64,000 bases of DNA, from contig NZ_BBZJ01000034.1 in assembly GCF_001417775.1 (NCBI RefSeq), positions 38,379 to 102,378 on the forward strand, given 5' to 3'. The stretch comes from Streptomyces sp. TP-A0356 (lineage in GTDB: Bacteria; Actinomycetota; Actinomycetes; Streptomycetales; Streptomycetaceae). The notes under the pieces are model-generated. The model worked only from the letters and a program-made list of their open reading frames with translations. It was not told the DNA's origin and did no database searches. Position numbers and translations under genes: made by a program. Below, in pieces: positions 7,899 through 16,059 of this stretch (its first letter is position 1; each line of letters opens with the position of its first letter).

Positions 7899-7915
7899 AA
7901 CTGGTCTAGCCCAAA
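7899..7915. promoter_or_regulatory. GntR-type operator before the phosphonate operon
   Basis: The sequence AACTGGTCTAGCCCAAA contains an imperfect palindrome, TGGTCTAGCCCA (7902-7913), with one mismatched pair. The GGTCTAG core is the one used by HutC/DasR-branch GntR proteins. It follows an AT-rich run (GTTTAATAACGAGAAGATAA) that may hold the promoter, and lies about 75 bases before the first operon gene. Confidence 0.6.
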
Positions 7916-7988
7916 CTTGAGAGGCGGTTCACCATCTGGATGCCGACCGGACCCGTCCGATTTCCCGATCCCGAGGAGCGTGGCCGCC

Positions 7989-9110
7989 GTGAGAGTGACA
8001 GTCGTCGGAGCAGGCGTGGTGGGCGCCATGCACGCCTGGCAAGCAGTGGAACGCGGCCATGAGGTCGTGCAGATCGAGCGGGAGGCCGAGGCCCGCGGCG
8101 CCTCGCTGCGCAACTTCGGGCAGATCTGGGTGAGTGGCCGCGCGGGTGGCGAGGAGCTGGAGACGGCCCTGCGGGCCAGGGAGTTGTGGGAGGCGCTCGG
8201 CGCCAGGGTGCCCGCGCTGGGCTTCCGCCCCAATGGTTCGCTGACCCTCGTCCGCTCCGGCCTGGAACGCGCCGTCGCCGAAGCGGCCCTGGCCCGTGCG
8301 GACGCGGCCGTGCGCGGCTACAAGCTGCTCACCCCGGCCGAGGCGCGCGCCGTGAACCCCGCCCTGCGCGGCGCGTACGAGGCCGCCCTGTACTGCGAGC
8401 GGGACGCGGCCGTCGAGCCGCGCACCGCCCAGCTCGCCCTGCGGGCCCAGCTGCTGAAGTCCCCGAACTACACCTTCCTGCCCGGCCGGGAGGTTCGCGA
8501 GGTCACCGGACCCGGCACGGTCCGCGACGACCACGGCGACGTGCACCGCGCCGACGCCGTGGTGCTGTGCACGGGCGCCTGGCTCGGCGGACTGGTGAAG
8601 GAGCTGGCGCCCGACCTGCCCGTGCGCCGCGTACGGCTGCAGATGATGCAGACCGACCCGCTCGGCGAGGCCCTCCCCACCTCGGTCGCCGATGCCGACA
8701 GCTTCCGTTACTACCCGGCCTACCGGGGCGAGTCCCTCGACCGCCTGGAAGCCGGGCAGCCCCAGGCCCCGACCGCCGCCGCCCACCGTATGCAGCTGCT
8801 GATGGTGCAGCGCGCGGACGGCGGGCTCACCATCGGCGACACCCACGAGTACGAGCACCCGTTCGCCTTCGACACGCTGGAGGACCCCTACGAGCACCTG
8901 GCCGGGGTCGTCGAGGGGTTCCTCGGCCGGCCGCTGCCGAGGATCCGCCGCCGCTGGGCCGGTGTGTACGCGCAGTGCACCGATCCCGGCCGGGTCGTGC
9001 ACCGGCAGCAGGTGCGCGACGGAGTGTGGCTGGTCACCGGGCCCGGCGGGCGCGGCATGACCTGCGCGCCCGCGATCGCCGAGACCACCGCGAACGAACT
9101 GGGCTGGTGA
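7989..9110 (+). CDS. FAD-dependent oxidoreductase (phosphonate-cluster, TIGR03364-like)
   Basis: A 373-residue amine-oxidase-type flavoprotein of the DAO fold. The Rossmann motif VTVVGAGVVGAMHAWQA begins at residue 3, and RGASLRNFGQIWVSG and the C-terminal GPGGRGMTCAPAIAETTANE are typical of the family. Relatives encoded in phosphonate clusters have been linked to oxidative deamination of 2-aminoethylphosphonate or its N-methyl form to phosphonoacetaldehyde (established knowledge, recalled). GAGGAG at 7973-7978 favours the GTG at 7989 over that at 7980. It begins the operon and precedes a phosphonatase-like HAD gene, which would use its product. Confidence 0.85.
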   Translation: MRVTVVGAGVVGAMHAWQAVERGHEVVQIEREAEARGASLRNFGQIWVSGRAGGEELETALRARELWEALGARVPALGFRPNGSLTLVRSGLERAVAEAALARADAAVRGYKLLTPAEARAVNPALRGAYEAALYCERDAAVEPRTAQLALRAQLLKSPNYTFLPGREVREVTGPGTVRDDHGDVHRADAVVLCTGAWLGGLVKELAPDLPVRRVRLQMMQTDPLGEALPTSVADADSFRYYPAYRGESLDRLEAGQPQAPTAAAHRMQLLMVQRADGGLTIGDTHEYEHPFAFDTLEDPYEHLAGVVEGFLGRPLPRIRRRWAGVYAQCTDPGRVVHRQQVRDGVWLVTGPGGRGMTCAPAIAETTANELGW

Positions 9111-9192
9111 ACCACCTCATGCACCACCTCATGGACCACCTCATGCACCACCTCATGGACCACCTCATGACCGACACATGGACCACCTCATG
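9110..9192. repeat. 12-bp tandem repeat carrying start codons
   Basis: Six copies of ACCACCTCATG, five contiguous with a 12-bp period (9110-9169) and one at 9181-9192, separated by ACCGACACATG. Every copy ends in ATG. They fill the whole gap between the flavoprotein stop and the phosphonatase-like gene and supply its start codons (9178 or 9190). The unit is close to the 3' end of 16S rRNA, with CACCTC in common. Confidence 0.9.
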
Positions 9193-9882
9193 ACCGACAT
9201 ACGTCTCGTCGTGCTCGACATGGCCGGGACCACCGTCGCCGACGGCGGACTGGTCGAGCGGGCGTTCGCCGCGGCGGCCGCCGAGATGGGCGTGGAGCCG
9301 GGCTCCGCCGACCACACCGAGAAGCTGGCGTACGTACGGGCCACCATGGGCGAGTCCAAGATCTCCGTCTTCCGGCACCTGTTCGGACAGGAGGGTCTCG
9401 CCCGGCGCGCCAACTCCGCCTTCGAGAAGGCGTACGGCGAGCTGGTCGACGGTGGACACGTCACCGAGCTCCCCGGAGCCCGCGCCGCCATCGAGGAACT
9501 GCGGGCCGACGGCCGGACCGTCGTGCTCACCACCGGGTTCGCCCGCGTCACCCAGGACGCGATCCTCGACGCACTCGGCTGGCGGGAGCTGGTCCCGCTC
9601 ACGCTGTGTCCCGCGGACGCCGCGGGCCGCGGACGGCCGTATCCCGACATGGCGCTGACGGCCTTCCTGCGTACCGGGGCGGCCGAGGACGTGCGGCAGA
9701 TCGCGGTCGTCGGGGACACCTCGTACGACATGCTCGGCGGTGTGCGCGCCGGGGCGGGCGTGGTGGCCGGGGTGCTCACCGGCGCCCACGACGGGGCGGC
9801 GCTGCGGGCGGCCGGGGCCACGCACGTGCTCGGCTCGGTGTCCGAACTCCCCGCGCTGTTGAGAGGAGCCGACACCGCATGA
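9190..9882 (+). CDS. Phosphonatase-like HAD hydrolase
   Basis: A 230-residue HAD enzyme close to phosphonoacetaldehyde hydrolase. The nucleophile motif is LVVLDMAGTT (Asp10), motif II is VVLTTGFAR, GRPYPDMAL matches GRPYPWM of PhnX, and VVGDTSYDMLGG is the metal-binding motif IV. The segment RATMGESKISVF aligns with PhnX KPMGLLKIDHV and keeps the lysine (about Lys57) that forms the Schiff base with phosphonoacetaldehyde. It would release phosphate and acetaldehyde from the product of the preceding flavoprotein. Start ATG 9190 or the in-frame ATG 9178; neither has a ribosome binding site, as both lie in the repeat. Its stop overlaps the ATPase start (ATGA). Confidence 0.85.
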   Translation: MTDIRLVVLDMAGTTVADGGLVERAFAAAAAEMGVEPGSADHTEKLAYVRATMGESKISVFRHLFGQEGLARRANSAFEKAYGELVDGGHVTELPGARAAIEELRADGRTVVLTTGFARVTQDAILDALGWRELVPLTLCPADAAGRGRPYPDMALTAFLRTGAAEDVRQIAVVGDTSYDMLGGVRAGAGVVAGVLTGAHDGAALRAAGATHVLGSVSELPALLRGADTA

Positions 9883-10928
9883 CCGGGATTCGCTTCGACC
9901 GGGTATCGGTGGCGTACGACGGGACCACCGTCCTCGACGCTCTCGACCTCACCGTCGAACCCGGCGAGGTCATGGCGCTGCTCGGCCCGTCCGGCTCCGG
10001 GAAGACGACCGCGCTGCGGGCCGTCGCGGGGTTCGTACGGCCGGTCACCGGACGGGTCTTCGTCGGGGGGTGCGACGTCACCGCTCTGCCGCCGCACCGG
10101 CGCGGGATCGGCATGGTCGTGCAGCAGTACGCGCTCTTCCCGCACATGCGGGTCGCGGACAACGTGGCGTTCGGGCTCAGGGCGCGGAAGGCGCCCCGGC
10201 GGGAGATCCCCGGACGGGTCGCCGAAGCGCTGGAGATGACCGGGATGGGGGAGTACGCGCGCCGCTATCCGCGCGAGCTGTCGGGCGGACAACAGCAGCG
10301 GGTCGCGATCGCGCGGGCCCTCGCCGTACGCCCCGGAGTGCTCCTCCTCGACGAGCCCCTGTCCGCGCTGGACGCCCGGCTGCGCTCCGGGATGCTGGCC
10401 GAACTCGCGCGTCTGCACCGGGAACTGCCCGACGTGACGATCCTGTACGTCACCCACGACCAGGTCGAGGCGCTGACCCTGGCGGACCGGATCGCGGTCA
10501 TGGACCGGGCACGGTTGCGGGACGTGGGGACGCCACGAGAGCTGTACCGGGCGCCGCGCACCGAGTTCACGGCGTCCTTCGTGGGGAGCGCGAACCTGCT
10601 GCCGGTGACCGTGGGGGCGAGGGGGGTCGCCTTCGGCGGTGCCGAACTGGAGGTGGACACACAGGGAGCGGCGAAGGGGTCCGCCGCCACCCTGTGCGTA
10701 CGGCCGCACCTCGTCGGACTCGGGCCCGGACCCAACCGGCTGGCCGGAGTCCTCGGCGAGATCCAGTGGCGGGGAGCCACCCACCGTCTGTACGTGGACG
10801 TGGACGGCCACCGGCTCATGGCCGACGTACGGGAGCTGCGACGTCCGCCCGCGCCGGGGGACGCGGTGGAGGTGCACTTCGCACCGGAGGACGCGGTGCT
10901 GCTGGCCGCGGGGGTGTCCCATGGCTAG
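9879..10928 (+). CDS. ABC transporter ATP-binding protein (aminophosphonate type)
   Basis: A 349-residue import ATPase. Walker A GPSGSGKTT, Q-loop VVQQYALFPHM, signature LSGGQQQRVAIARAL, Walker B VLLLDEPLSALDARLR and switch His in YVTHDQVEAL are all intact. A C-terminal TOBE-like regulatory domain follows (from about residue 235), typical of the spermidine/iron/phosphonate (PotA/FbpC/PhnT) group. It overlaps its upstream neighbour by 4 bases and its downstream permease by 8, so the operon is tightly coupled. Together with two permeases and a binding protein it forms the likely 2-aminoethylphosphonate importer. Confidence 0.9.
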   Translation: MTGIRFDRVSVAYDGTTVLDALDLTVEPGEVMALLGPSGSGKTTALRAVAGFVRPVTGRVFVGGCDVTALPPHRRGIGMVVQQYALFPHMRVADNVAFGLRARKAPRREIPGRVAEALEMTGMGEYARRYPRELSGGQQQRVAIARALAVRPGVLLLDEPLSALDARLRSGMLAELARLHRELPDVTILYVTHDQVEALTLADRIAVMDRARLRDVGTPRELYRAPRTEFTASFVGSANLLPVTVGARGVAFGGAELEVDTQGAAKGSAATLCVRPHLVGLGPGPNRLAGVLGEIQWRGATHRLYVDVDGHRLMADVRELRRPPAPGDAVEVHFAPEDAVLLAAGVSHG

Positions 10929-11739
10929 CCGTCTGACCTGGGCCCTGCCACCCGCGGCCCTGCTGGCCGCCGCCTTCCTCTACCCCCTCACCCTCGTCGT
11001 CCGGCAGTCCCTCCGGCCCGACACCGGTGGCACCTCCCTCAAGCCCTACGACGACGTCTTCGCCTCCCTGGTCTTCCGTGAGGCCCTGTGGACCACCGTC
11101 TGGCTGGCGCTCGCGGCCACCGCCTGCTGTCTCGTCCTCGGGTTCTTCCTCGCGCTCGTCATCGCCTTCGTCCCGTTCCCCGGGGCGAGGGCGGTCGCCC
11201 GGTTCGTCGACGTCTTCCTGTCCTTTCCCTCCTTCCTCGTCACGCTCGCCCTCCTCTTCCTCTACGGCAGCGCGGGGATGGCCAACGGGCTGTGGCGCGA
11301 CGCGACCGGTGCGGCCACCGGGCCCTTCCAGTTCCTCACCACCCCCTGGGGCGTCCTCCTCGCCGAGGTCACCTACTTCACCCCCTTCGTGATGCGTCCC
11401 CTCCTCGCGGCGTTCACGCAGCTCGACACGGCACAGGTGGAGGTCGCCGCGTCACTGGGGGCACGGCCCGCGCGGATCGTGCGCCGGATCGTCCTGCCCG
11501 AGGCGCTGCCCGCGCTCGCGGCCGGCGGCGGCCTCGTCCTCGTCCTCGCCCTCAACGAGTTCGGCATCGTGCTGTTCACCGGCGCCAAGGGCGTCACCAC
11601 GCTGCCGACGCTCGTCTACAGCAAGGCGATCCTGGAGTCCGACTACCCGGGCGCCTGTGTCGTCGCCGTCGTCAACGTCCTCGTATCCGTGGGCCTGTAC
11701 GGCCTCTACCGGGTGGTGAGCCGCCGTGCTGGTGCATAG
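10921..11739 (+). CDS. ABC transporter permease (aminophosphonate type), first
   Basis: A 272-residue inner-membrane permease with about six hydrophobic helices and the cytoplasmic EAA-type loop VEVAASLGARPARIVRRIVLPEALPAL that contacts the ATPase. The first helix begins LPPAALLAAAFLYPLTLVV, followed by an external loop SLRPDTGGTSLKPYDDVF. Its ATG overlaps the ATPase gene end by 8 bases, and its stop lies inside the next permease gene (14-base overlap). Order and similarity point to the PhnU-like half of a 2-aminoethylphosphonate transporter, though PotB/FbpB-type permeases look alike. Confidence 0.87.
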   Translation: MASRLTWALPPAALLAAAFLYPLTLVVRQSLRPDTGGTSLKPYDDVFASLVFREALWTTVWLALAATACCLVLGFFLALVIAFVPFPGARAVARFVDVFLSFPSFLVTLALLFLYGSAGMANGLWRDATGAATGPFQFLTTPWGVLLAEVTYFTPFVMRPLLAAFTQLDTAQVEVAASLGARPARIVRRIVLPEALPALAAGGGLVLVLALNEFGIVLFTGAKGVTTLPTLVYSKAILESDYPGACVVAVVNVLVSVGLYGLYRVVSRRAGA

Positions 11740-12523
11740 CCGCACGGGGAAGTGGGCCGCCTGGGGCCTCTTCCTCGTCCTCTTCCTCCCCCTCTTCGCC
11801 CTGCCCCTGCTCGTCGTCCTCGCCGCGTCCTTCGCCGGTCACTGGTCCGGCGCGCTCCCGTCCGGCTTCACGACCGCGCACTACACGGCCGCCACCCGCG
11901 GTGAATCCCTCCGGGCGCTCACCACCAGCCTGGTCACCGCGGTGACGGCGAGTCTGCTCGCCCTCGCCGTCGGCACCTGGGGCGCGCTCGGCGCGCACGC
12001 CCTGCCCAAGCCGGTCCGGCGGGTGCTCGACGCGCTGTTCGTGCTGCCCGTCGCCGTCCCCTCGGTCGTGGTGGGGCTCGCGGTCCTCGTCGCCTTCTCG
12101 CAGCCGCCCGTACTGCTCAACGGCACCCGGTGGATCGTGATCCTCGCCCACACCGTCCTCGTCACGGCCTTCGCGTACCAATCCGTCTCGGCGGCCCTGC
12201 TCCGCCTCGACCCCGCCTACGAGCAGGCCGCCGCGTGCCTCGGCGCCCGGCCCGGGTACGTCCTGTGGCGGATCCGGCTGCCGTTGCTGCTGCCGTCCCT
12301 CACGGCCGCCGCGGGGCTCTGCTTCGCCCTGTCCATGGGCGAGTTGAGCGCCACGATGATGCTCTACCCGCCCGACTGGACGCCGCTGCCGGTCCAGATC
12401 TACGCCGCCACCGACCGCGGCTCGCTCTTCACCGGCTCCGCCCTCGCGGTCGTCCTGATGACGGCCACCCTGCTCGTCCTGTTCACCGTGGCCCGGGTCC
12501 GCACGCGGGCCGTACACCGCTGA
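11726..12523 (+). CDS. ABC transporter permease (aminophosphonate type), second
   Basis: A 265-residue permease with six predicted helices and an EAA loop, YEQAAACLGARPGYVLWRIRLPLLLPSL. It is the second half of the membrane channel and resembles PhnV/PotC-type subunits. The GTG start at 11726 is internal to the upstream gene, an arrangement expected for stoichiometric translation of the two subunits. After its stop a 15-bp repeat triplet separates it from the binding-protein gene. Confidence 0.87.
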   Translation: MLVHSRTGKWAAWGLFLVLFLPLFALPLLVVLAASFAGHWSGALPSGFTTAHYTAATRGESLRALTTSLVTAVTASLLALAVGTWGALGAHALPKPVRRVLDALFVLPVAVPSVVVGLAVLVAFSQPPVLLNGTRWIVILAHTVLVTAFAYQSVSAALLRLDPAYEQAAACLGARPGYVLWRIRLPLLLPSLTAAAGLCFALSMGELSATMMLYPPDWTPLPVQIYAATDRGSLFTGSALAVVLMTATLLVLFTVARVRTRAVHR

Positions 12524-12529
12524 CCACGC

Positions 12530-12574
12530 CGTTCACCCACGCACCGTTCACCTACGCACCGTTCACCCACGCAG
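12530..12574. repeat. 15-bp tandem repeat, three copies
   Basis: Three contiguous copies of CGTTCACCCACGCAC (12530, 12545, 12560), differing at one or two positions. They lie in the 70-base gap between the second permease and the binding-protein gene, ending 19 bases before the start. Confidence 0.88.
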
Positions 12575-12593
12575 GCAAGGAGTTCATTCCGTC

Positions 12594-13652
12594 ATGCCCA
12601 CGATTCCCGCCAAGCCGCTCGCCGCCGTCCTCGGGGGCCTCCTTCTCGCCGGCTCGCTCACCGCCTGCGGCGGCGGCTCCACCGCCGCCGCCGACACCGT
12701 CACCGTCTACAGCGCGGACGGCCTCAAGGGCGAGAACGGGGACGGCTGGTACGACCGCGTTTTCAAGGACTTCGAGAAGCAGACCGGGATCAAGGTCAAG
12801 TACGTCGAGGGGGGCTCCGGCGAAATGGTGCAGCGCGCCCTCCGTGAGCGGACCAACCCCCAGGCCGACGTCCTCGTCACCCTTCCCCCCTTCATTCAGC
12901 AGGCCGACAGCAAGGGCCTGCTCGCCAAGTACGCGCCCCAGGGTTCCGTCGAGGTCGCCGACGCCGACAAGGCGGCCGACGGCACCTGGACCGCCGTCGT
13001 CAACAACTACTTCGGGTTCGTCTACAACAGGAAGGAGCTCAAGAAGGCGCCCACCACCTGGGAGGAGCTGCTGGAGGGGACGTACCGGAACAAGCTCCAG
13101 TACTCCACCCCGGGCGTCGCCGGCGACGGCACCGCGGTGCTGGTCAAGGCGATGAACGACTTCGGAGGCAAGGAAGCGGCGCTCGCCTATCTGAAGAGGC
13201 TTCAGGCCAACAACGTCGGCCCGTCGGCCTCCACCGGCAAGCTCGCGCCCAAGGTCGACAAGGGCGAACTGCTCGTCGCCAACGGCGACGTGCAGATGAA
13301 CTACGCCCAGTCCAGGACCATGCCGAACCTCGGCATCTGGTTCCCGGCGCGACGGGGCGGACGGCCCACCACCTTCGCGCTGCCGTACGCCGCCGGGCTG
13401 GTCACCAAGGCCCCGCACTCGGAGAACGGCAGGAAGCTGCTGGACTACATGCTCAGCCGCACCGCCCAGGAGCAGGTCAGCGCCATCGGCGGAGGATTCG
13501 CGGCCCGCAAGGACGTCGGGGCCAAAGACGCCAACGCCGCGGCCCTGACCAAGATCATGGACGGCGTCCAGGTCTTCCGGCCGGACTGGAACGACATCGA
13601 CAAGAACCTTCAGACCTATGTCGAAGACTGGAAATCCGCTACGAACAGCTGA
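12594..13652 (+). CDS. ABC transporter substrate-binding lipoprotein (aminophosphonate type)
   Basis: A 352-residue secreted lipoprotein. The signal peptide ends in the lipobox LTAC (Cys25), so it is tethered outside the membrane. The mature part (VTVYSADGLKGENGDGWYDRVFKDFEKQTGIKVKYVEGG) is a type 2 periplasmic-binding fold of the iron/spermidine/aminoethylphosphonate class, and VVNNYFGFVYNRKEL and WEELLEG are typical of that class. AAGGAG at 12578-12583 precedes the ATG. It follows the permeases and completes the importer. Specificity is inferred from the phosphonate enzymes in the operon. Confidence 0.88.
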   Translation: MPTIPAKPLAAVLGGLLLAGSLTACGGGSTAAADTVTVYSADGLKGENGDGWYDRVFKDFEKQTGIKVKYVEGGSGEMVQRALRERTNPQADVLVTLPPFIQQADSKGLLAKYAPQGSVEVADADKAADGTWTAVVNNYFGFVYNRKELKKAPTTWEELLEGTYRNKLQYSTPGVAGDGTAVLVKAMNDFGGKEAALAYLKRLQANNVGPSASTGKLAPKVDKGELLVANGDVQMNYAQSRTMPNLGIWFPARRGGRPTTFALPYAAGLVTKAPHSENGRKLLDYMLSRTAQEQVSAIGGGFAARKDVGAKDANAAALTKIMDGVQVFRPDWNDIDKNLQTYVEDWKSATNS

Positions 13653-13697
13653 TCGCTAGGCTGGGGCCCCGGCGCACCGTACGGCAGGAGATCGCAC

Positions 13698-14477
13698 ATG
13701 GCAGAGCGCAAGCCCATCGAGTCGTGGCTCACCGACATGGACGGTGTGCTGATCCACGAGGGTGTTCCGATCCCCGGTGCCGACGCGTTCCTCAAGAAGC
13801 TGCGTGAGTCCGGCAAGCCCTTCCTGGTGCTCACCAACAACTCCATCTACACCCCGCGCGACCTGCACGCCCGGCTGCGCCGTATGGGTCTGGACGTGCC
13901 GGTCGAGAACATCTGGACCTCGGCGCTGGCCACCGCCCAGTTCCTGGACGACCAGCGGCCGGGCGGGTCGGCGTACGTCATCGGCGAGGCCGGTCTGACC
14001 ACGGCGCTGCACGACATCGGCTACATCCTGACCGACCAGGAGCCCGACTACGTCGTCCTCGGCGAGACCCGCACCTACTCCTTCGAGGCCATGACCAAGG
14101 CGGTCCGGCTGATCGACGCGGGCTCCCGCTTCATCTGCACCAACCCCGACGAGACCGGTCCGTCGCCGGAGGGCCCGCTGCCCGCGACCGGCGCGGTCGC
14201 CGCGCTGATCACCAAGGCGAGCGGCAGGAAGCCGTACTTCGCGGGCAAGCCGAACCCGCTGATGATGCGCACCGGGCTCAACACGATCGGGGCGCACTCC
14301 GAGACCAGCGCGATGATCGGTGACCGGATGGACACCGACGTGCTGGCCGGCATGGAGGCCGGGATGCAGACGTTCCTGGTGCTCACCGGGCTGACCACGC
14401 CCGAGGGCATCGACCGGTACCCGTTCCGCCCCTCCCATGTCGTGAACTCGATCGCGGACCTCGTCGACCTCGTCTGA
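13698..14477 (+). CDS. HAD-IIA family (NagD-like) phosphatase
   Basis: A 259-residue HAD-IIA hydrolase. The nucleophile motif is WLTDMDGVLIHE, motif II is FLVLTNNS, motif III lysine is in FAGKPNPLMMR and motif IV is SAMIGDRMDTDVLAGMEAG. Members dephosphorylate small phosphates such as nucleoside monophosphates or sugar phosphates; the exact substrate is unknown. Possible ribosome binding site GGAGA at 13687-13691. It starts 45 bases after the binding-protein gene, so it could be the last gene of the phosphonate operon, but NagD-like genes also occur alone at this place in Streptomyces. Confidence 0.9.
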   Translation: MAERKPIESWLTDMDGVLIHEGVPIPGADAFLKKLRESGKPFLVLTNNSIYTPRDLHARLRRMGLDVPVENIWTSALATAQFLDDQRPGGSAYVIGEAGLTTALHDIGYILTDQEPDYVVLGETRTYSFEAMTKAVRLIDAGSRFICTNPDETGPSPEGPLPATGAVAALITKASGRKPYFAGKPNPLMMRTGLNTIGAHSETSAMIGDRMDTDVLAGMEAGMQTFLVLTGLTTPEGIDRYPFRPSHVVNSIADLVDLV

Positions 14478-14582
14478 CGCCCCTCCGTCCGGCAACCGAC
14501 CCCCGTACGGAGTAGTCGAGGGTCCCGTCCGGATGCGCCGGAGTGCCCGGCAAGGGACTCTCCTGGTATCGGGAGGTTCACG

Positions 14583-15212
14583 ATGGGTTCACTACGGCTC
14601 ACACTCTGTGCCGGATCGGTCGTCGCGGTCGCCCTCGCGCCGACGGCGTACGCGGTGGATGCTCAGGGCGTCTTCCTGACCCCTGCCTCGCCCATGCCCG
14701 GCACCGACGTCCGGCTGGCCGTGCGGGGCTGCGCCGGTACGACCGGCAGCGCGGTGTCGGACGCGTTCGTGGCGGAGGCGCGGCTCGTCGGCAGGGACGG
14801 CATGCTGACCGGCGACACCCGCGTCCGCTCCGCACTGCCACCGGGCAGGTACTCCGTCACCGTCGGCTGCGACGGCCGGCAGGTCAAGGGCGTGCTCACC
14901 GTCGGCGGGCCGTCCGTGTCCCCACCCCGGGCGCAGACCGCTCCCGCATCCCCCGGCATCCCGGCGTCCGCCGCGGTCCCGGCGGCCCCGACCGCCCCGG
15001 CGACCCGCAGCGCCCCGGTCCGGCCCTCCGCTCCCTCCTCGCCGGTCGCGCCGGTGCCCGCGGGCGGCGGCGGTACCGCGCCCCTCTCCGCCGCCGACGC
15101 CCGGGCCGCCGGGCCCGGCACCCGGCAGGCGGTCGTCGGCCTGGTCCTCGCGAGCGTCGCCGCCATCGTGGTGGTCGCCCGCAGCGTCCGTCGGGGCCGC
15201 GGCCGGGAGTGA
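14583..15212 (+). CDS. Secreted membrane-anchored protein, sortase partner
   Basis: A 209-residue protein with a signal peptide (LTLCAGSVVAVALAPTAYA), a small beta-rich domain (to about residue 110) containing two cysteines (RGCAGTTG and TVGCDGRQ), a long Ala/Pro/Ser linker, a C-terminal helix VVGLVLASVAAIVVVA and a basic tail RSVRRGRGRE. It therefore spans the wall from the membrane. No LPXTG-like motif is visible before the helix. It runs straight into a class F sortase gene, and this pair is common in Streptomyces; the two probably act together on the cell surface. Confidence 0.8.
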   Translation: MGSLRLTLCAGSVVAVALAPTAYAVDAQGVFLTPASPMPGTDVRLAVRGCAGTTGSAVSDAFVAEARLVGRDGMLTGDTRVRSALPPGRYSVTVGCDGRQVKGVLTVGGPSVSPPRAQTAPASPGIPASAAVPAAPTAPATRSAPVRPSAPSSPVAPVPAGGGGTAPLSAADARAAGPGTRQAVVGLVLASVAAIVVVARSVRRGRGRE

Positions 15213-15214
15213 AC

Positions 15215-15880
15215 GTGTCCGAGCGCGAGCGTTTCTCCGGTACCGGGCGTCTGCTGATGGGGGTCGCCTGGGTGATCCTGTTGCTGGGGCTGTGGCTGTG
15301 GGGCCGCGAGGTGACGGACGTACGCCATGGGATTTCCGCGCCGACGACCGGCGACATGGCCGCCGTCGGCAGGCCCCCGCAGCCCGCACTGCCGCCCGCG
15401 GCCAAGCCGCTGGCACAGGCGGCGCCGCTGCGCTTGGACATCCCCGTCATAGGGGTGCAGGCACCGGTCGTGGCGCGCGGCCTGGACCAGCAGGGCGCGA
15501 TCGACCCGCCGCCCTTCGACCAGCCGGGCGTGGTCGGCTGGTACGGGAACGGCGTGAAACCCGGGGCCGCCGGGACGGCGCTGTTCGTCGGGCACGTCGA
15601 CACCGAGACCGGTCGCGCGGTCTTCTACAAGCTCAGCAGTCTGCGGCCGGGCGCCACGGTGCGGGTGGTCCGTGACGACGGCCGGGTCGCCGAGTTCACC
15701 GTCGAGGACGTCCAGGTCCTCACCCGCGACCACTTCGACGCCCGGCAGGCGTACGGGACACGCGAGCCGGGGCGGGCCGAACTACGGCTGATCACCTGTG
15801 GCGGCACCTTCGACCGGGCGAACCACGAGTACACGGCGAACGTGGTGGTGTCGGCGTATCTGACGGGCACCGGACGGTGA
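15215..15880 (+). CDS. Class F sortase
   Basis: A 221-residue membrane-anchored sortase. One N-terminal helix (LLMGVAWVILLLGLWLW) is followed by a proline-rich spacer and a sortase beta-barrel. The catalytic His is in TALFVGHVDT, the Cys in LRLITCGG and the Arg in the nearby TFDR segment. Class F enzymes are typical of actinobacteria; their substrates are mostly undefined. The GTG at 15215 has GGGAG at 15205-15209; a GTG at 15209 overlapping the upstream stop is the alternative. It is coupled to the preceding secreted protein. Confidence 0.88.
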   Translation: MSERERFSGTGRLLMGVAWVILLLGLWLWGREVTDVRHGISAPTTGDMAAVGRPPQPALPPAAKPLAQAAPLRLDIPVIGVQAPVVARGLDQQGAIDPPPFDQPGVVGWYGNGVKPGAAGTALFVGHVDTETGRAVFYKLSSLRPGATVRVVRDDGRVAEFTVEDVQVLTRDHFDARQAYGTREPGRAELRLITCGGTFDRANHEYTANVVVSAYLTGTGR

Positions 15881-16059
15881 CGTCCGACGGGCATGGACGG
15901 TGGGTGACGCCCGACGGTCGTCGACGGTGACGCCCGCGGCCCCCGCCCTCCGGGAGACGGGCTGTAACAGCTGTCCGACAAGAGCCGTGCGACCTCGTGG
16001 GCGCCGCGGCGGGTATGTCACGATTGGGGCGTAAGACGGTACACCCAAGGGGGAGTTGG

